Origin: Flavobacterium sp. JAD_PAG50586_2
Lineage (GTDB): Bacteria; Bacteroidota; Bacteroidia; Flavobacteriales; Flavobacteriaceae
Direction of reading: 5' to 3'
Assembly (NCBI GenBank): GCA_023213215.1
Contig: CP096136.1
Span: 3,448,724 to 3,512,723 of the forward strand
DNA: 64,000 nt
Positions within the stretch are counted from its first letter, which is position 1. Each line of letters begins with the position of its first letter. Below are positions 10,201 through 19,380 of this stretch, one piece after another. Under the pieces are notes generated by a model that was not told where the DNA came from, ran no database searches, and saw nothing but the letters and a program-made list of their open reading frames with translations. The position numbers and the translations under genes were made by a program.

Positions 10201-10380
10201 AAATGCAAAGCTTGAAGTAGTTGTAGGATCGGATTCAAAAGCCGTTGCACCGGTTGCATAAGATCCTGTAATTGTCCATGCCGGATTTGGCCAGCCTGCG
10301 CTTTGATTAATAACCTGAGCGTTAACCCAGTTTATTGTTAACATCAAAAAACATAAAAAAGTAGGTTTTTTCATAAGCAT
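7207..10380 (-). CDS. Giant secreted T9SS protein with FN3 and PPC-like repeats
   Basis: 1057 residues exported by the Sec and type IX systems. A signal peptide (about 1-21) is followed by an N-terminal jelly-roll-like region (to about 195), an FN3 domain (about 198-288), and three near-identical units of about 135-140 residues starting NDxCxxAxGLTVNSDxACGT and ending FNICVGTPPPPP. Two more divergent PPC-like domains follow (about 708-975). The last roughly 75 residues are a T9SS type A sorting domain (HYPNPVKNTLNFSYN ... GTYIVKVTSNNQVKTIKVIKE). Each repeat carries NPDDDVWYRFTA. Probably cell-surface or released; an adhesin or matrix role is inference. Proline-rich linkers separate the units. 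Confidence 0.88.
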   Translation of the reverse strand: MLMKKPTFLCFLMLTINWVNAQVINQSAGWPNPAWTITGSYATGATAFESDPTTTSSFAFDDDDAASAHEDNIAAESPVINLTAAFTAGETWLTVTVQYGYRYLDNDRLRFEYWNAATSTWVAWGTNIPGNSTTATDNYCTTITKTSYTTSTLSIAAFTPTQLTGFKYRISYDDDPAGADYNYGFCFDSPTIVSSTPPSCPAPTLASATATSNSAILSWTENGSATLYNVEYGPNGFTQGTGTLLNGVTNSYNLSPLTSSTAYSYYVQAACSVSSTSTWVGPTNFTTLFTPPANDNCINAAGLTVNSDYACGTVTAGTTQGATLSMAAAPCNGNPDDDVWYRFTATATSHRITLTNIVAVGAGTSTDAYIQVLSGTCGQLTSFACSDPETSNLTGLTVGETYYVRVYTYYATNGITFNICVGTPPPPPPAPANDECSGALGLTVNSDFACGTITAGSTNGATLSMAATPCSGNPDDDVWYRFTATSTSHRISLTNVVAAGGSGTSTDAYIQVLSGVCGQLTSFACSDPDTSNLTGLTVGETYYVRVYTFSATNGITFNICVGTPPPPPANDECSGASGLTVNSDFACGTITAGSTNGATLSMAATPCFGNPDDDVWYRFTATSTSHRISLTDIVAAGGSGSTDAYIQVLSGVCGQLTSFACSDPETSNLTGLTVGETYYVRVYTYSATNGITFNICVGTPPPPPTNDNLGNAIAISCGNNYTGETTFATLDENSAPDGFGADMDAPNVWYSFTGNGTPQTVTLNLCGSSYDTSVLIYTGVSGQLTLVGGNDDDASCNVTNDSSRSRVNFTSDGTTTYFIAVEGWNAGSVGAFTMDVTCASVNPPAVANQTCGTALAVSVDGTDTNSDNSFGTINGTQPSCDTFGSIQDVWFSFVAPASGAVNALFTRNTMTSLNYTVYSGACGSLTNVGTCTTNITGATSAQTYTGLTPGNTYFVQVWSSGAEQGTFTLRLTENLGSNDFDSSAFSHYPNPVKNTLNFSYNQEISNLEVFNLLGQKVISNKVNANSGQIDMSDLAKGTYIVKVTSNNQVKTIKVIKE
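8285..9512 (-). repeat. Three tandem ~400-420 bp coding repeats
   Basis: Three highly similar blocks start at 8285, 8693 and 9113, each opening with GTTCCCACACAAATATTAAA on the plus strand. Blocks one and two are 408 and 420 bp long; the third, more divergent block ends near 9512. They encode the PPC-like units of the 1057-residue T9SS protein. The linkers between them are GGT/GGC-rich on the plus strand and encode runs of proline of different length. Confidence 0.9.
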
Positions 10381-10467
10381 AATTTAGTATTTGGTTTATA
10401 AATTTTCGCTAATTTACAGATAATAAAAAAGAACATTGTTAAAGAATGTGACTTTAACATAATAAAA

Positions 10468-10492
10468 AAACCACCTATTAACTAGGTGGTTT
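10468..10492 (-). terminator. Rho-independent terminator after the 803-aa T9SS gene
   Basis: AAACCACCTA (10468-10477) and TAGGTGGTTT (10483-10492) form a perfect 10-bp stem with a 5-nt loop. It is preceded on the plus strand by an A-run, which becomes the U tract on the minus strand. Confidence 0.88.
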
Positions 10493-10515
10493 TAAATATC
10501 AAATATTTAGGGAAT

Positions 10516-12927
10516 TTATTCCTTAATAACTTTAATAGTTTTAACTTGATTGTCAGAAGTTACTTTAACTAGGTAGGCTCCTTTAGATAAGTTAGACATA
10601 TCAATTTGAGCTTCATTAGCATTGATTGAATTTGAACTTACTTTCTGTCCTAATAAATTAAATACTTCAACACTTGTAATTTCTTTGTTATAAGATAAAT
10701 TCAAATTGTTTTTAACTGGGTTTGGAAAGTATGCAAAGTTTGAACTGTCGAATGAATTATTTCCTAATGAAGCATCGTAGGCTGAGATGGTAAAAGGACC
10801 AGTGACGCTTCCAGTACCGCCCCATCTCCATACAGAGATATACAATGTGGTTCCAGGAGTTTGACCTGTTAAAGCTAATTTAGACATTGTTTCATTTGCT
10901 CCAGCTGGACCACCATCATCATCACAACCTACAGATGTTAATGTGCCTCCACAAGTTCCTGTATATACAGAAATAACACTGTCAGTTACTCCTCCTGTTC
11001 CAGAAACCTGAGTTTCAATTGTAATACTTCCAGATGCCGGAACCTGAACTGTAAACCAAACATTATTAGCTGCGTTTGTTTGGCAGGTAGGTACTAAAGC
11101 GTCTGAAGCTGCACCTGCATTAGTCGATGTAACCGGATTTACTTCAAATGTACCTCCAGGTGTCAATGCAACTGCGCCTCCACACTCATCATTAGCAAGT
11201 GGAGTAATAGTTAATACACCGCTAACGAAAGTAACTCCATCCCAGAAATTACCAGGATTCCCTGTAGTTACAGGATCAATACCTCCATACACGAAAACAC
11301 CAGAGTTTAATTGAAATCTTGTAGCATAGTAGTAGGTTCCAGGAGCTAAATTTGCTCCAATATTAGCTTGGTATTCATCATTGTTATCATTATTGTGACC
11401 TGCATTCCATGTGGCAGGAACCCATGTAGCCCAAGTATTCGGATTTGTATTTGTAGTACTATATCCAACCCACGCAGAAATTCCTGGAGCCTGGCCTACA
11501 ATATTTGGAGCAACATCAGTTAATCCAGCTTCATAAACCTGACCAAAAACAGTTACACTTCCCAAAACTGGAATTGTAGCAGTTGGTGGCCATTGTAAGT
11601 TAACATAATCCGGAGAATCCGCTGAAGGAGCAGCAACTTCTAAAGTATAGTCCTCTACCTGCCCGAAAGCAGCCCCAAGACATGGGTCAGTGTAAAAGTC
11701 AGTGCCAAATATCTTTTTAACACGCATACGGGTATTTCCTACTGTAGCTGTTGGCGGTACCTGAATTGATTCAGTAGCCTGAACAGCATCAGTACCATTT
11801 GTATTTGCGATAGTTTGTGCAACTGTATAAACTTCATCAGTTTCGTCAAAATCACCATCTTGATTCCAATCTGCAAACACCATGAAACGGTTTATGAAAT
11901 TACCATCAGTATTACCTTTTAATGTAATTGTGTATGCACTTCCAGCTGTAACATTTCCTGTGATTGAAATGAAATTCTCATGATCAGGAGTACCATTCAA
12001 TGTTCCGGATGTAACGTTATTAATCCCAGCAAAATTAACCAATGTAATTGGCTCAGTATTGTTAGTAAAGTTAATTGGTCCACAATAAGGCGCAAATGGG
12101 TTGGCAGCAGTTGTAAAGCTAAATACAGAACATCCAGTAGCATCACCAGCAGTATTTTTTGCAATTACTTTCCAATAGTAAGTCGTAGAAGCCAATAATC
12201 CTGTAACAACTCTTGTAAGTCCTGTCTGATTACCTAACAATGTTGTTGGATTGGCATTTGTATCTAAAAACACATCGTAAGACTCAGCAGCTGGGCCAGT
12301 AGTTGCAGCAGTCCAATCTAAATCAATGTCAGCTGTATAGTCTACATCAGTAGCAGCATCGGTTGGTGCCGTTTGTGTAACACAATCTGGTGCTGTAGTC
12401 GGTGGTAATGATACTGAAACTTCATCAATATATAATGCAGCCCCATCATCACCAAAATAATTAAATTTGATTTTTGCATTTGTCGAACCAGCGTAAGCTG
12501 TTAATGGGATGCTAACATCATAAGGTTCCCAGTTGACAAATTCACCTAAATCATTTTCACTCCATAATTGTGTCCATGCAGTTCCTCCATCAGTAGAAAT
12601 TGAAACTGTCACATCATAATTATTATTAGGATCAACCGCCCAAAAATAGCTTAACGCAACTTTGAACTTCAAATTTGGGGTACCTACAGGAACTGTAAAA
12701 ACTGGTGAAATTAACGATTCATCCTGGCCGAAATCATAAAGAACCTGAGCACCGTTTCCTACTATACCACCATTCAATTCGTCAACACCTTCCCATGTTT
12801 GGACTGTGCTTGTAGATTCAATTGTCCAACCTGTCGGTGGCCAAGTATCAAAGTTTTCTGATAGCTGACCGAATGACGTTGAAATTGACCCTAGTAGAAG
12901 TAGGGCTAATAACGTAATTTTTTTCAT
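10516..12927 (-). CDS. Secreted T9SS protein with choice-of-anchor, FN3 and GEVED domains
   Basis: 803 residues. A signal peptide (about 1-20) is followed by a choice-of-anchor J type domain (LSENFDTWPPTGWTIEST, about 21-175), an FN3 domain (about 180-275, YDVFLDTNANPTTLLG ... TYYWKVIAKN), a GEVED domain (about 285-435, FMVFADWNQDGDFDETDE), a beta-sandwich of unknown type (about 440-575), and a PPC-like domain (about 580-715, NNVWFTVQVPASGS). The C-terminal T9SS sorting domain covers about 730-803 and ends KTIKVIKE, as in the neighbouring 1057-residue protein. The shared sorting domains and terminator stems suggest the two are related surface proteins. A substrate-binding or proteolytic activity is not visible. 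Confidence 0.88.
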   Translation of the reverse strand: MKKITLLALLLLGSISTSFGQLSENFDTWPPTGWTIESTSTVQTWEGVDELNGGIVGNGAQVLYDFGQDESLISPVFTVPVGTPNLKFKVALSYFWAVDPNNNYDVTVSISTDGGTAWTQLWSENDLGEFVNWEPYDVSIPLTAYAGSTNAKIKFNYFGDDGAALYIDEVSVSLPPTTAPDCVTQTAPTDAATDVDYTADIDLDWTAATTGPAAESYDVFLDTNANPTTLLGNQTGLTRVVTGLLASTTYYWKVIAKNTAGDATGCSVFSFTTAANPFAPYCGPINFTNNTEPITLVNFAGINNVTSGTLNGTPDHENFISITGNVTAGSAYTITLKGNTDGNFINRFMVFADWNQDGDFDETDEVYTVAQTIANTNGTDAVQATESIQVPPTATVGNTRMRVKKIFGTDFYTDPCLGAAFGQVEDYTLEVAAPSADSPDYVNLQWPPTATIPVLGSVTVFGQVYEAGLTDVAPNIVGQAPGISAWVGYSTTNTNPNTWATWVPATWNAGHNNDNNDEYQANIGANLAPGTYYYATRFQLNSGVFVYGGIDPVTTGNPGNFWDGVTFVSGVLTITPLANDECGGAVALTPGGTFEVNPVTSTNAGAASDALVPTCQTNAANNVWFTVQVPASGSITIETQVSGTGGVTDSVISVYTGTCGGTLTSVGCDDDGGPAGANETMSKLALTGQTPGTTLYISVWRWGGTGSVTGPFTISAYDASLGNNSFDSSNFAYFPNPVKNNLNLSYNKEITSVEVFNLLGQKVSSNSINANEAQIDMSNLSKGAYLVKVTSDNQVKTIKVIKE

Positions 12928-12975
12928 AAAATTGTTGTTTAAAAGTTAATTGCCATAAATGTAGGTATAAATAAA

Positions 12976-13002
12976 AAAACTCACAAATAAATTGTGAGTT
13001 TT
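12976..13002 (-). terminator. Rho-independent terminator after fabV
   Basis: AAAACTCACAA (12976-12986) and TTGTGAGTTTT (12992-13002) make a perfect 11-bp stem with a 5-nt loop. It lies just downstream of fabV on the minus strand, and U-rich sequence follows. Confidence 0.85.
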
Positions 13003-13030
13003 AACTTGTGTTAGTTAAAAAAATAGAGAA

Positions 13031-14224
13031 TTATCTTTTTATGCTATCAATTAACAATAATTCATTAGTGTCTACTTTATAATCAACTTTATCAAATCCG
13101 AATCCGAAGAGATTAAGGAAATCTTGCTTATAACCTGCTAAATCACCTATTTCAGCTAAATTTTCCGAAGTAGCTTTAGCCCATAAGTCTTTTATTCTGG
13201 CCTGAATATCTTCACGCATTTCCCAATCATCAATTCTGATCCTTCCTTTATCATCTGTAGGAACATCGCTTCCAGTATAAAGACGTTGTTCAAATAATCT
13301 TTGGATTTGTTCGATGCAGCCTTCATGAACTCCTTCGGCTTTCATAATTTTATACAATAGCGATATGTACAATGGAATTACCGGAATTGCAGAACTTGCC
13401 TGGGTCACTAAAGCTTTATTGACAGAAACATAAGCTTTCCCATTCAATGATTTTAAACTATCAGTGATTTTAAAAGCTGTTGCTTCCAAATCATCTTTAG
13501 CGCGTCCAATGGTTCCTTTTCTGTAAACGGCTTCTGTAACTTCAGGCCCTATGTACGAATAAGCAATTGTAGTAGCTCCATCGGCTAAAACTCCGGCACC
13601 TTTCAACGCATCCATCCACATTGCCCAATCTTCACCTCCCATTACTACAACTGTATTGTCAATGTCTTCCTGATTGGCAGGTTCAATGGTAACCTGAGAA
13701 ACAATTCCAGTATGAAAATCTACGGTTTTGTTAGAGAAAGTCTGTCCAATCGGTTTTAATACTGAACGGTGTAATACTCCGGTAACCGGATGCATTCTAA
13801 CAGGTGAAGCCAAACTGTAAATAACCAAATCTATTTGTCCTAAATCGGCTTTAATCAAATCTATCGTTTCTTGTTTGATCTCATTAGAAAATGCATCTCC
13901 GTTAATACTTTTGGCATATAATCCGGCTTGGTGTGCTTCTGTCTCAAAAGCAGCTGAATTATACCAACCCGGAGTGGCTGTTTTTCCTTCTGAAGGTGGC
14001 TTTTCAAAGAAGACTCCAATTGTTCCTGCATTTGAACCAAAAGCGCTAGTTATTCGGGATGCCAGACCAAAACCTGTTGAAGCGCCAATCACAAGTACTT
14101 TTTTTGCACCATCAATTTGTCCTTTCGATTTAACATAATCGATTTGGTTTTTGACATTCTGAGCACAACCGTCAGGATGTGCAGTCAAACAAATAAATCC
14201 CCTCATTCTTGGTTCTATAATCAT
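13031..14224 (-). CDS. fabV: Enoyl-ACP / trans-2-enoyl-CoA reductase
   Basis: Reduces the double bond in each fatty-acid elongation cycle using NAD(P)H; the FabV type is insensitive to triclosan. The 397-residue length is that of FabV. It shows the family start MIIEPRMRGFICLTAHPDGC, the nucleotide site VLVIGASTGFGLASRI, the signature TTIAYSYIGPEVTEAVYRKG with catalytic Tyr-x8-Lys spacing, then TIGRAKDDLE. ALVTQASSAIPVIPLYISLL follows, with YVSVNKALVTQ just before it. No fabI is visible in the window, so this may be the main enoyl reductase; that part is inference. Confidence 0.95.
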   Translation of the reverse strand: MIIEPRMRGFICLTAHPDGCAQNVKNQIDYVKSKGQIDGAKKVLVIGASTGFGLASRITSAFGSNAGTIGVFFEKPPSEGKTATPGWYNSAAFETEAHQAGLYAKSINGDAFSNEIKQETIDLIKADLGQIDLVIYSLASPVRMHPVTGVLHRSVLKPIGQTFSNKTVDFHTGIVSQVTIEPANQEDIDNTVVVMGGEDWAMWMDALKGAGVLADGATTIAYSYIGPEVTEAVYRKGTIGRAKDDLEATAFKITDSLKSLNGKAYVSVNKALVTQASSAIPVIPLYISLLYKIMKAEGVHEGCIEQIQRLFEQRLYTGSDVPTDDKGRIRIDDWEMREDIQARIKDLWAKATSENLAEIGDLAGYKQDFLNLFGFGFDKVDYKVDTNELLLIDSIKR

Positions 14225-14279
14225 TTGGTAAGTGTTTTATATTAATTTTTTATTGTTACAAAAGTAATAAATTCGAATT

Positions 14280-15932
14280 TTAATTCAATAATGCTTTGGC
14301 ATGATTCATCGCTGAATCAGAAATATCTTTGCCTGAAAGCATTTCTGCAATTTCGTTTATCCTTTCTTCGTTGTTTAATAATTTTAGTTCAGAAACAGTG
14401 TTTTCTCCTACTACGGTTTTGAAAACTTTGTAATGAATAGTGCCCTTTGCTGCAATTTGTGGAAGATGCGTGATGGCAAAAACCTGCATATCCTTACTCA
14501 TATCACGCATGATCTCACCCATCTTATTTGCTATTTCGCCAGAAACTCCAGTATCAATTTCATCAAATATAATTGTCGGAAGTTTTGAATATTGTGATAA
14601 GATAGATTTTACAGCCAGCATAATCCTAGACATTTCACCTCCGGAAGCTACTTTCTTAAGCAATCCGAAATTGGTTCCTTTGTTGGCTGAAAATAAAAAT
14701 TGAAGATTATCCTTTCCGTTATTTTGATAATTGGCTGCCGGTTCGATTTCAATCTTAAACCTAACATTTGGCATTCCCAGCAGATTTAGTATTTCAATTA
14801 GCTTGTCGGATAAATTTGGAATGGCTTCACTCCTATTTTGAGTTATTATAGCCGCAATGGCATCTAACTGTATTTCCTGTTCTGTTAAACCATTTTCAAG
14901 AGCTGTAATTTCTTCTTCCAAACTGGAAACTGAAACTACTTTATTTTCGAGATTATCTCGAATTCCAATTAATTCCTCTACCGTTAAAACATTATGTTTT
15001 TTCTGAAGGTTATAAATTAATTGCAACTTATTATTGATTGTCTCCAACTTTTCCGGATCATTAAAAACAAGCTCGGATTCGCGGTTTAATTCCTTAACAA
15101 TATCATCAAATTCGATTAAAATACTGTTTGTCCTATCTGAAAGTGACTCAAATTCAGCTGAAAAACCAGCATTTTTTTGAAGTAAAGCTTTAAATTCCTT
15201 TAAGCTTTTCAGTATCCCAAATTCATCTTCATTGGCAATCGACAAAAGTTTATCAAGGCTTTCCTTTATAAATTCAACATTATTTAAGGATTGATATTGT
15301 AGTTCCATTTCCTCCAATTCTCCCGGCTTTAGATTGGCAGATTCTAATTCCTGATAGAGGAATTCATTATAATCCTTCTCCTTTAGCAAGGCTGAATAAT
15401 GTGACTTTTTGGAATCAAGTGATGACTTTGAAGAACGATAAGTTTTGAGTACTAGTTGAAATTCAGACAATAAATCATAATTATTGGCAATGGAATCCAA
15501 AATTCGAAATTGAAATTCTTCTTCGGATAACTCCATGGTTTGATGTTGAGAATGTACATCTATGAGATAAAAACTTAAATCCTGTAATTGCTGAAGATTG
15601 ACAGGACTATCGTTTATAAAAGCTCTAGATTTCCCAGAAGGCAGGATTTCCCTTCTGATTATCGTTTCATCCTCATAATCTAAATCATTGGCTTCAAAGA
15701 AAGACTTGAGATTGTATTTTCCAATGGCAAAATTGGCTTCAACAATACATTTTTCCTCTTTGTTTTTTAGTGAAGTTAAATCGGCACGCTTTCCTAATAC
15801 AAGTCCTAAAGCTCCCAGAAGGATTGATTTTCCTGCTCCAGTTTCTCCAGTTATAATTGAAAATCCATTGGAAAAATCGATATTTAATTTTTCTATCAAT
15901 GCAAAATTTTCAATGGAAAGCGATGTAATCAT
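14280..15932 (-). CDS. recN: DNA repair protein RecN
   Basis: SMC-like ATPase for double-strand break repair. Walker A GETGAGKSILLGAL lies at about residues 30-43. A long coiled-coil region covers about 150-370, and the C-terminal half has the ABC signature VASGGEMSRIMLAVKS, Walker B LPTIIFDEIDTGVSG and ITHLPQIAAKG. The 550-residue length is normal. The neighbours DUF4835, coaBC, rpoZ and bamD lie upstream on the same strand in the usual flavobacterial order. Confidence 0.95.
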   Translation of the reverse strand: MITSLSIENFALIEKLNIDFSNGFSIITGETGAGKSILLGALGLVLGKRADLTSLKNKEEKCIVEANFAIGKYNLKSFFEANDLDYEDETIIRREILPSGKSRAFINDSPVNLQQLQDLSFYLIDVHSQHQTMELSEEEFQFRILDSIANNYDLLSEFQLVLKTYRSSKSSLDSKKSHYSALLKEKDYNEFLYQELESANLKPGELEEMELQYQSLNNVEFIKESLDKLLSIANEDEFGILKSLKEFKALLQKNAGFSAEFESLSDRTNSILIEFDDIVKELNRESELVFNDPEKLETINNKLQLIYNLQKKHNVLTVEELIGIRDNLENKVVSVSSLEEEITALENGLTEQEIQLDAIAAIITQNRSEAIPNLSDKLIEILNLLGMPNVRFKIEIEPAANYQNNGKDNLQFLFSANKGTNFGLLKKVASGGEMSRIMLAVKSILSQYSKLPTIIFDEIDTGVSGEIANKMGEIMRDMSKDMQVFAITHLPQIAAKGTIHYKVFKTVVGENTVSELKLLNNEERINEIAEMLSGKDISDSAMNHAKALLN

Positions 15933-15973
15933 GTTGGAAAAAGGTAGATAAGTTTAAAAAGTAAATATACTGA

Positions 15974-16861
15974 TTATAACTTAATTGCTGACCATTTACT
16001 TGTGTTGAGTGGCGACATTCTGTTTAGTGTTTCAATAGTCTCTGATAATGAAACTTTTGGGCCGCCAGATAATATAGAAACCACTTCATCCACTTTAGCA
16101 TCAAAAAACACTCTGGTTAAAAAAGCATTTGGTCGTACTTTATAGATCCTGCTGAGAGTATTTAATGCTCCAATAACCTTGTCTTTTCCAGTTTTTAAAT
16201 CGGAACTCATAATATCCAATCCTTCTCTGTGGTATTCATAAAGGGTTTGTCTGTAAGCATCAAATGTTCCCGATAAAACGTCATTAACTAAAAAATACTT
16301 ATTCTGATTACTATCGGTCTGGCTCCAGCCTTTGTATCCGCTTTGCTGGGCAACACTTGCTATTTGCTGTGCTACAGCATAATGTTTGTCACCGCTCATT
16401 AAAGCATAAGTATCGGCGTCAAAACCGATTATCATATAGCTGTAATAGGCCAAAACCGAAACCAGATTGGAATCAAAGGTTTGTGGATTGAATTGCAACA
16501 TTTCAAATTCCACATAGCGGAAACTGAAATCGTTATCCATATAATTGAATACTGGTGAGGCATAAGTTGAATTAAAAATCGGTCTTGTAGATTGTACCTG
16601 AAGTGTTGCACTGAACTGATTGGAGTCATAGCTGTTAATGATGATAACCATTGAGCAGTCTATTCTTTCGCTTTGCTTGTATTCCTCTCCTGTCCAATCT
16701 GTCTTATTTACAAAATCACTGATGGAATTTTTCAGGTTCTTAAAAATCTGATTATTGGTACTGGCAATTTTATCAGAATTGACCTGAACTGTACAATTCA
16801 ATTGCTGTGCCTGTACTACTCCAACAAAAAGCAATAAAAGAAGACTAAGTATTTTTTTCAT
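15974..16861 (-). CDS. DUF4835 family secreted protein
   Basis: 295 residues with signal peptide MKKILSLLLLLFVGVVQAQ. The motifs QLNCTVQVNSDKI, NKTDWTGEEYK, IDCSMVIIIN and RPIFNSTYASPVFNYMD are typical of the Bacteroidetes-specific DUF4835 family. Some annotations link the family to type IX secretion (PorD); I cannot confirm that from sequence. It is conserved between recN and coaBC. Periplasmic or outer-membrane-associated. Confidence 0.8.
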   Translation of the reverse strand: MKKILSLLLLLFVGVVQAQQLNCTVQVNSDKIASTNNQIFKNLKNSISDFVNKTDWTGEEYKQSERIDCSMVIIINSYDSNQFSATLQVQSTRPIFNSTYASPVFNYMDNDFSFRYVEFEMLQFNPQTFDSNLVSVLAYYSYMIIGFDADTYALMSGDKHYAVAQQIASVAQQSGYKGWSQTDSNQNKYFLVNDVLSGTFDAYRQTLYEYHREGLDIMSSDLKTGKDKVIGALNTLSRIYKVRPNAFLTRVFFDAKVDEVVSILSGGPKVSLSETIETLNRMSPLNTSKWSAIKL

Positions 16862-16920
16862 GTGTAAGTATATATTGTTTGTTATTTGTCACTTGGAATT
16901 CGCATTTGAAGAAACAGTAA

Positions 16921-18146
16921 TTACTTATTCTTTGCGTTCATTTCATAGTGAGCTATAACTTTATTTATAATGTCATTTGCAACCAATTCCTTTGATTTTA
17001 AATCCATTGGTTCTACCACAAAATTATTGTCAATGAATGTGATCTTATTAGTTGTTTTTCCAAATCCGGCACCTTCATCCTGAAGCGAATTTAAAACAAT
17101 CAAATCTAAGTTTTTTTCTGAATTTTCAACTTTGCATTTTCAATTTCATTTTCAGTTTCAAGCGCAAAACCTATTAGGAACTGCTTTTCTTTTATTTTTC
17201 CTAATGAGGCCAATATATCCTGAGTTTTTTCCAACTCAATATTTAACGAAGCATCAGTTTTTTTGATCTTTTGTTCCGCTACAAATTTTGGTTTGTAATC
17301 GGCTACAGCAGCAGCACAGATTGCAACATCAACTGAATTGAAGTGTTCATGACACGCATCGTACATTTCCTGAGCTGATGTAACCCTTATCAAATCTATA
17401 ACGAAATTTTTTGCATTTAAGTGTGTCGGACCCGAAATTAAAGTTACGGAAGCACCTAATTCGGCTGCTCTTTCGGCAATATCAAAACCCATTTTTCCAG
17501 AAGAGTGATTTCCAATAAAACGAACAGGATCAATAGCTTCGTATGTTGGGCCAGCTGTGATGAGTATCTTTTTACCTTTTAAAGGTAATTTACTTTCCAA
17601 ATCCTTTTCGAGTAATGAAATAATATTTTCCGGTTCAGCCATTCTTCCTTCGCCTGATAATCCACTGGCTAATTCGCCTGTTTCTGCAGGAATCATAATA
17701 TTGCCAAACTTTTTGAGAAGGTTAAAACTTGAAAGAGTTGACGGATGTTTATACATGTCCAAATCCATTGCAGGAGCAAAATAAACTGGACATTTAGCCG
17801 ATAAATAGGTTGCAATTAATAGGTTGTCGCAATTGCCATTTGCCATTTTTGACATCGTATTGGCAGTTGCCGGAGCGATGAGCATTAAATCTGCCCAAAG
17901 TCCCAATTCGACGTGATTGTTCCATTCTGCATTTTCATCATTTTCATCATAAAATGCAGAATGGACCGGGTTTTTGGACAACGTAGATAAGGTTAACGGC
18001 GTTACAAAATCCTTAGAAGCAGGTGTCATTATCACTTGGACATGTGCACCTGCTTTTATGAATAATCTAACTAACGCTGCTGTTTTGTATGCGGCAATTC
18101 CACCAGAAACGCCCAGTACTATTTTTTTACCGCTTAAAACAGACAT
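16921..18146 (-). CDS. coaBC: Bifunctional CoaBC (phosphopantothenoylcysteine synthetase/decarboxylase), frameshifted
   Basis: Joins cysteine to 4'-phosphopantothenate and decarboxylates the product in CoA synthesis. The N-terminal CoaC flavoprotein part has LGVSGGIAAYKTAALVR, the catalytic His in WNNHVEL and APATANT. The CoaB part has ILITAGPTYEAIDPVRFIGN and SSGKMG. As read, the frame ends at KLKIQKKT (17106). One more A (minus strand) in the 7-base run at 17111-17117 would join it to NLDLIVLNSLQDEGAGFG and the rest of the C-terminus, ending at 16921. The missing tail carries the conserved Asn-Asp type CTP-binding end, so the break would be harmful if real. Confidence 0.9.
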
Positions 18147-18151
18147 CTTAA

Positions 18152-18472
18152 TTAGTCTTTTGTAGTATCTCTGTAGTAAATTTTGTCATCAAGCCATTCC
18201 TGAACAGCCAATGCGTGTGGTTTTGGTAATTTTTCGTAGTATTTAGAAACTTCGATTTGCTCCTTGTTTTCAAAGATTTCCTCAAGACTGTCGTTGTAAG
18301 TCGCAAATTCTTCTAGTTTTTCAGTCAATTCTTTTTTAATTTCTGAATTGATTTGGTTTGCTCTTTTAGCCATTATGGTTATTGCCTCATATACATTACC
18401 TGTACGCTCTTCGATCGTAGTCTTATTGTAAGTAATCGTGTTTACTGGTGCATTCGTCTTCTTTAAATCCAT
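18152..18472 (-). CDS. rpoZ: RNA polymerase omega subunit (Bacteroidetes type)
   Basis: 106 residues. The core TTIEERTGNVYEAITIMAKRANQINSEIKKEL matches the omega helix that binds beta-prime (usually near-N-terminal 'ARxTxENxxxxxxxRAxQ'). It is longer than the E. coli protein, as is usual in Flavobacteria. It lies 5 bp before coaBC and after bamD on the same strand, a conserved order in the group. Confidence 0.88.
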   Translation of the reverse strand: MDLKKTNAPVNTITYNKTTIEERTGNVYEAITIMAKRANQINSEIKKELTEKLEEFATYNDSLEEIFENKEQIEVSKYYEKLPKPHALAVQEWLDDKIYYRDTTKD

Positions 18473-18479
18473 AACTTTT

Positions 18480-19273
18480 TTATTTAGAATATTGTTTTAA
18501 ATCGTTTTCAATTCGGCTCAACATCTCATCAGCTTTTGATTTGAATTCTGTATCCCCTTTAAATTTCATCAAACTTGAGTAAGCAACCTTAGCATTTTCA
18601 AGCCTTTCCTGCATTTTTGAAGGAACACTGTTGATAGCTAAAAGATAAGCCGAATCCAATTTGTAATATAATGCTTTTTCTTTATAAACAGTTCCAGGAA
18701 ATTGATCATAAAGTTGTCAAATGCTACCATTGCTGCTTTATAGTCAGAAATAGTATGATAAATTTTAGCATTTTCAAAAGACTTTTTCTCTAATTTCTCT
18801 CTTAAGTTTTTAACCAATGAATTGGCTTCCGCTAAATTTTGCCCTTCCGGGAAAACATCAATATAACTTTGAAGTTTGTCGATGGCTTTATTAGTATCTG
18901 CTTGGTCTAAACTATATACAGGAGACAGAAATGTAAATGATTTTGCTCCTAAAAACGAAGCTTCCTCAATTTTTTCGCTTTTTGGATAACTCGCCACAAA
19001 ACTTTCAAACTGATAACCTGCTAAATAATACTGTTTGGTTTTATACAAAGATTGCGAATACATAAAAAACATTTTTTCAGCAGAAGGTTTTCCTTTATAT
19101 GCCGGAGCAATCTGCTCAAATAACCGGATTGCTTTCATGTACTTCTTTGCTTCGTACATTTTTTCAGCAGATGCATATTTAACAGCAACATCTTCCGATT
19201 TTAATGCTTTTTGGTATTCGCTGCAAGACGATAAAAATAGAATTACTGCTAACAGGGCTAAAAATTTCTTCAT
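18480..19273 (-). CDS. bamD: Outer-membrane assembly lipoprotein BamD, frameshifted
   Basis: A lipoprotein with TPR repeats that helps the BAM complex insert outer-membrane proteins. Lipobox LFLSSCSEYQKALKS (Cys17) is followed by TPR units such as AEKMYEAKKYMKAIRLFEQIAPAYKGKPSAE. As read, it diverges after FDNFMINF. Adding one base in the AAA at 18699-18701 restores PGTVYKEKALYYKLDSAYLL and a C-terminal helical region ending NDLKQYSK at 18480. Upstream of rpoZ by 7 bp. The break is in a short run, unlike most others in this window. Confidence 0.85.
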
Positions 19274-19380
19274 TTTTTGTTTAATTCAGCTGATTTTAAA
19301 GCCATTTCGCGACTTAAAAATCAACTGCAAATTTAGTTATTAATTGTAGATTACAAAATATTTTTTTTCCTTCCTAAAAA

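Noticed and set aside
12956..12987. TACATTTA and TTTG on the minus strand as -7/-33 promoter of the 803-residue T9SS gene
   Set aside because: The -7 box has one mismatch and the -33 box falls inside the fabV terminator hairpin, so the match may be chance.
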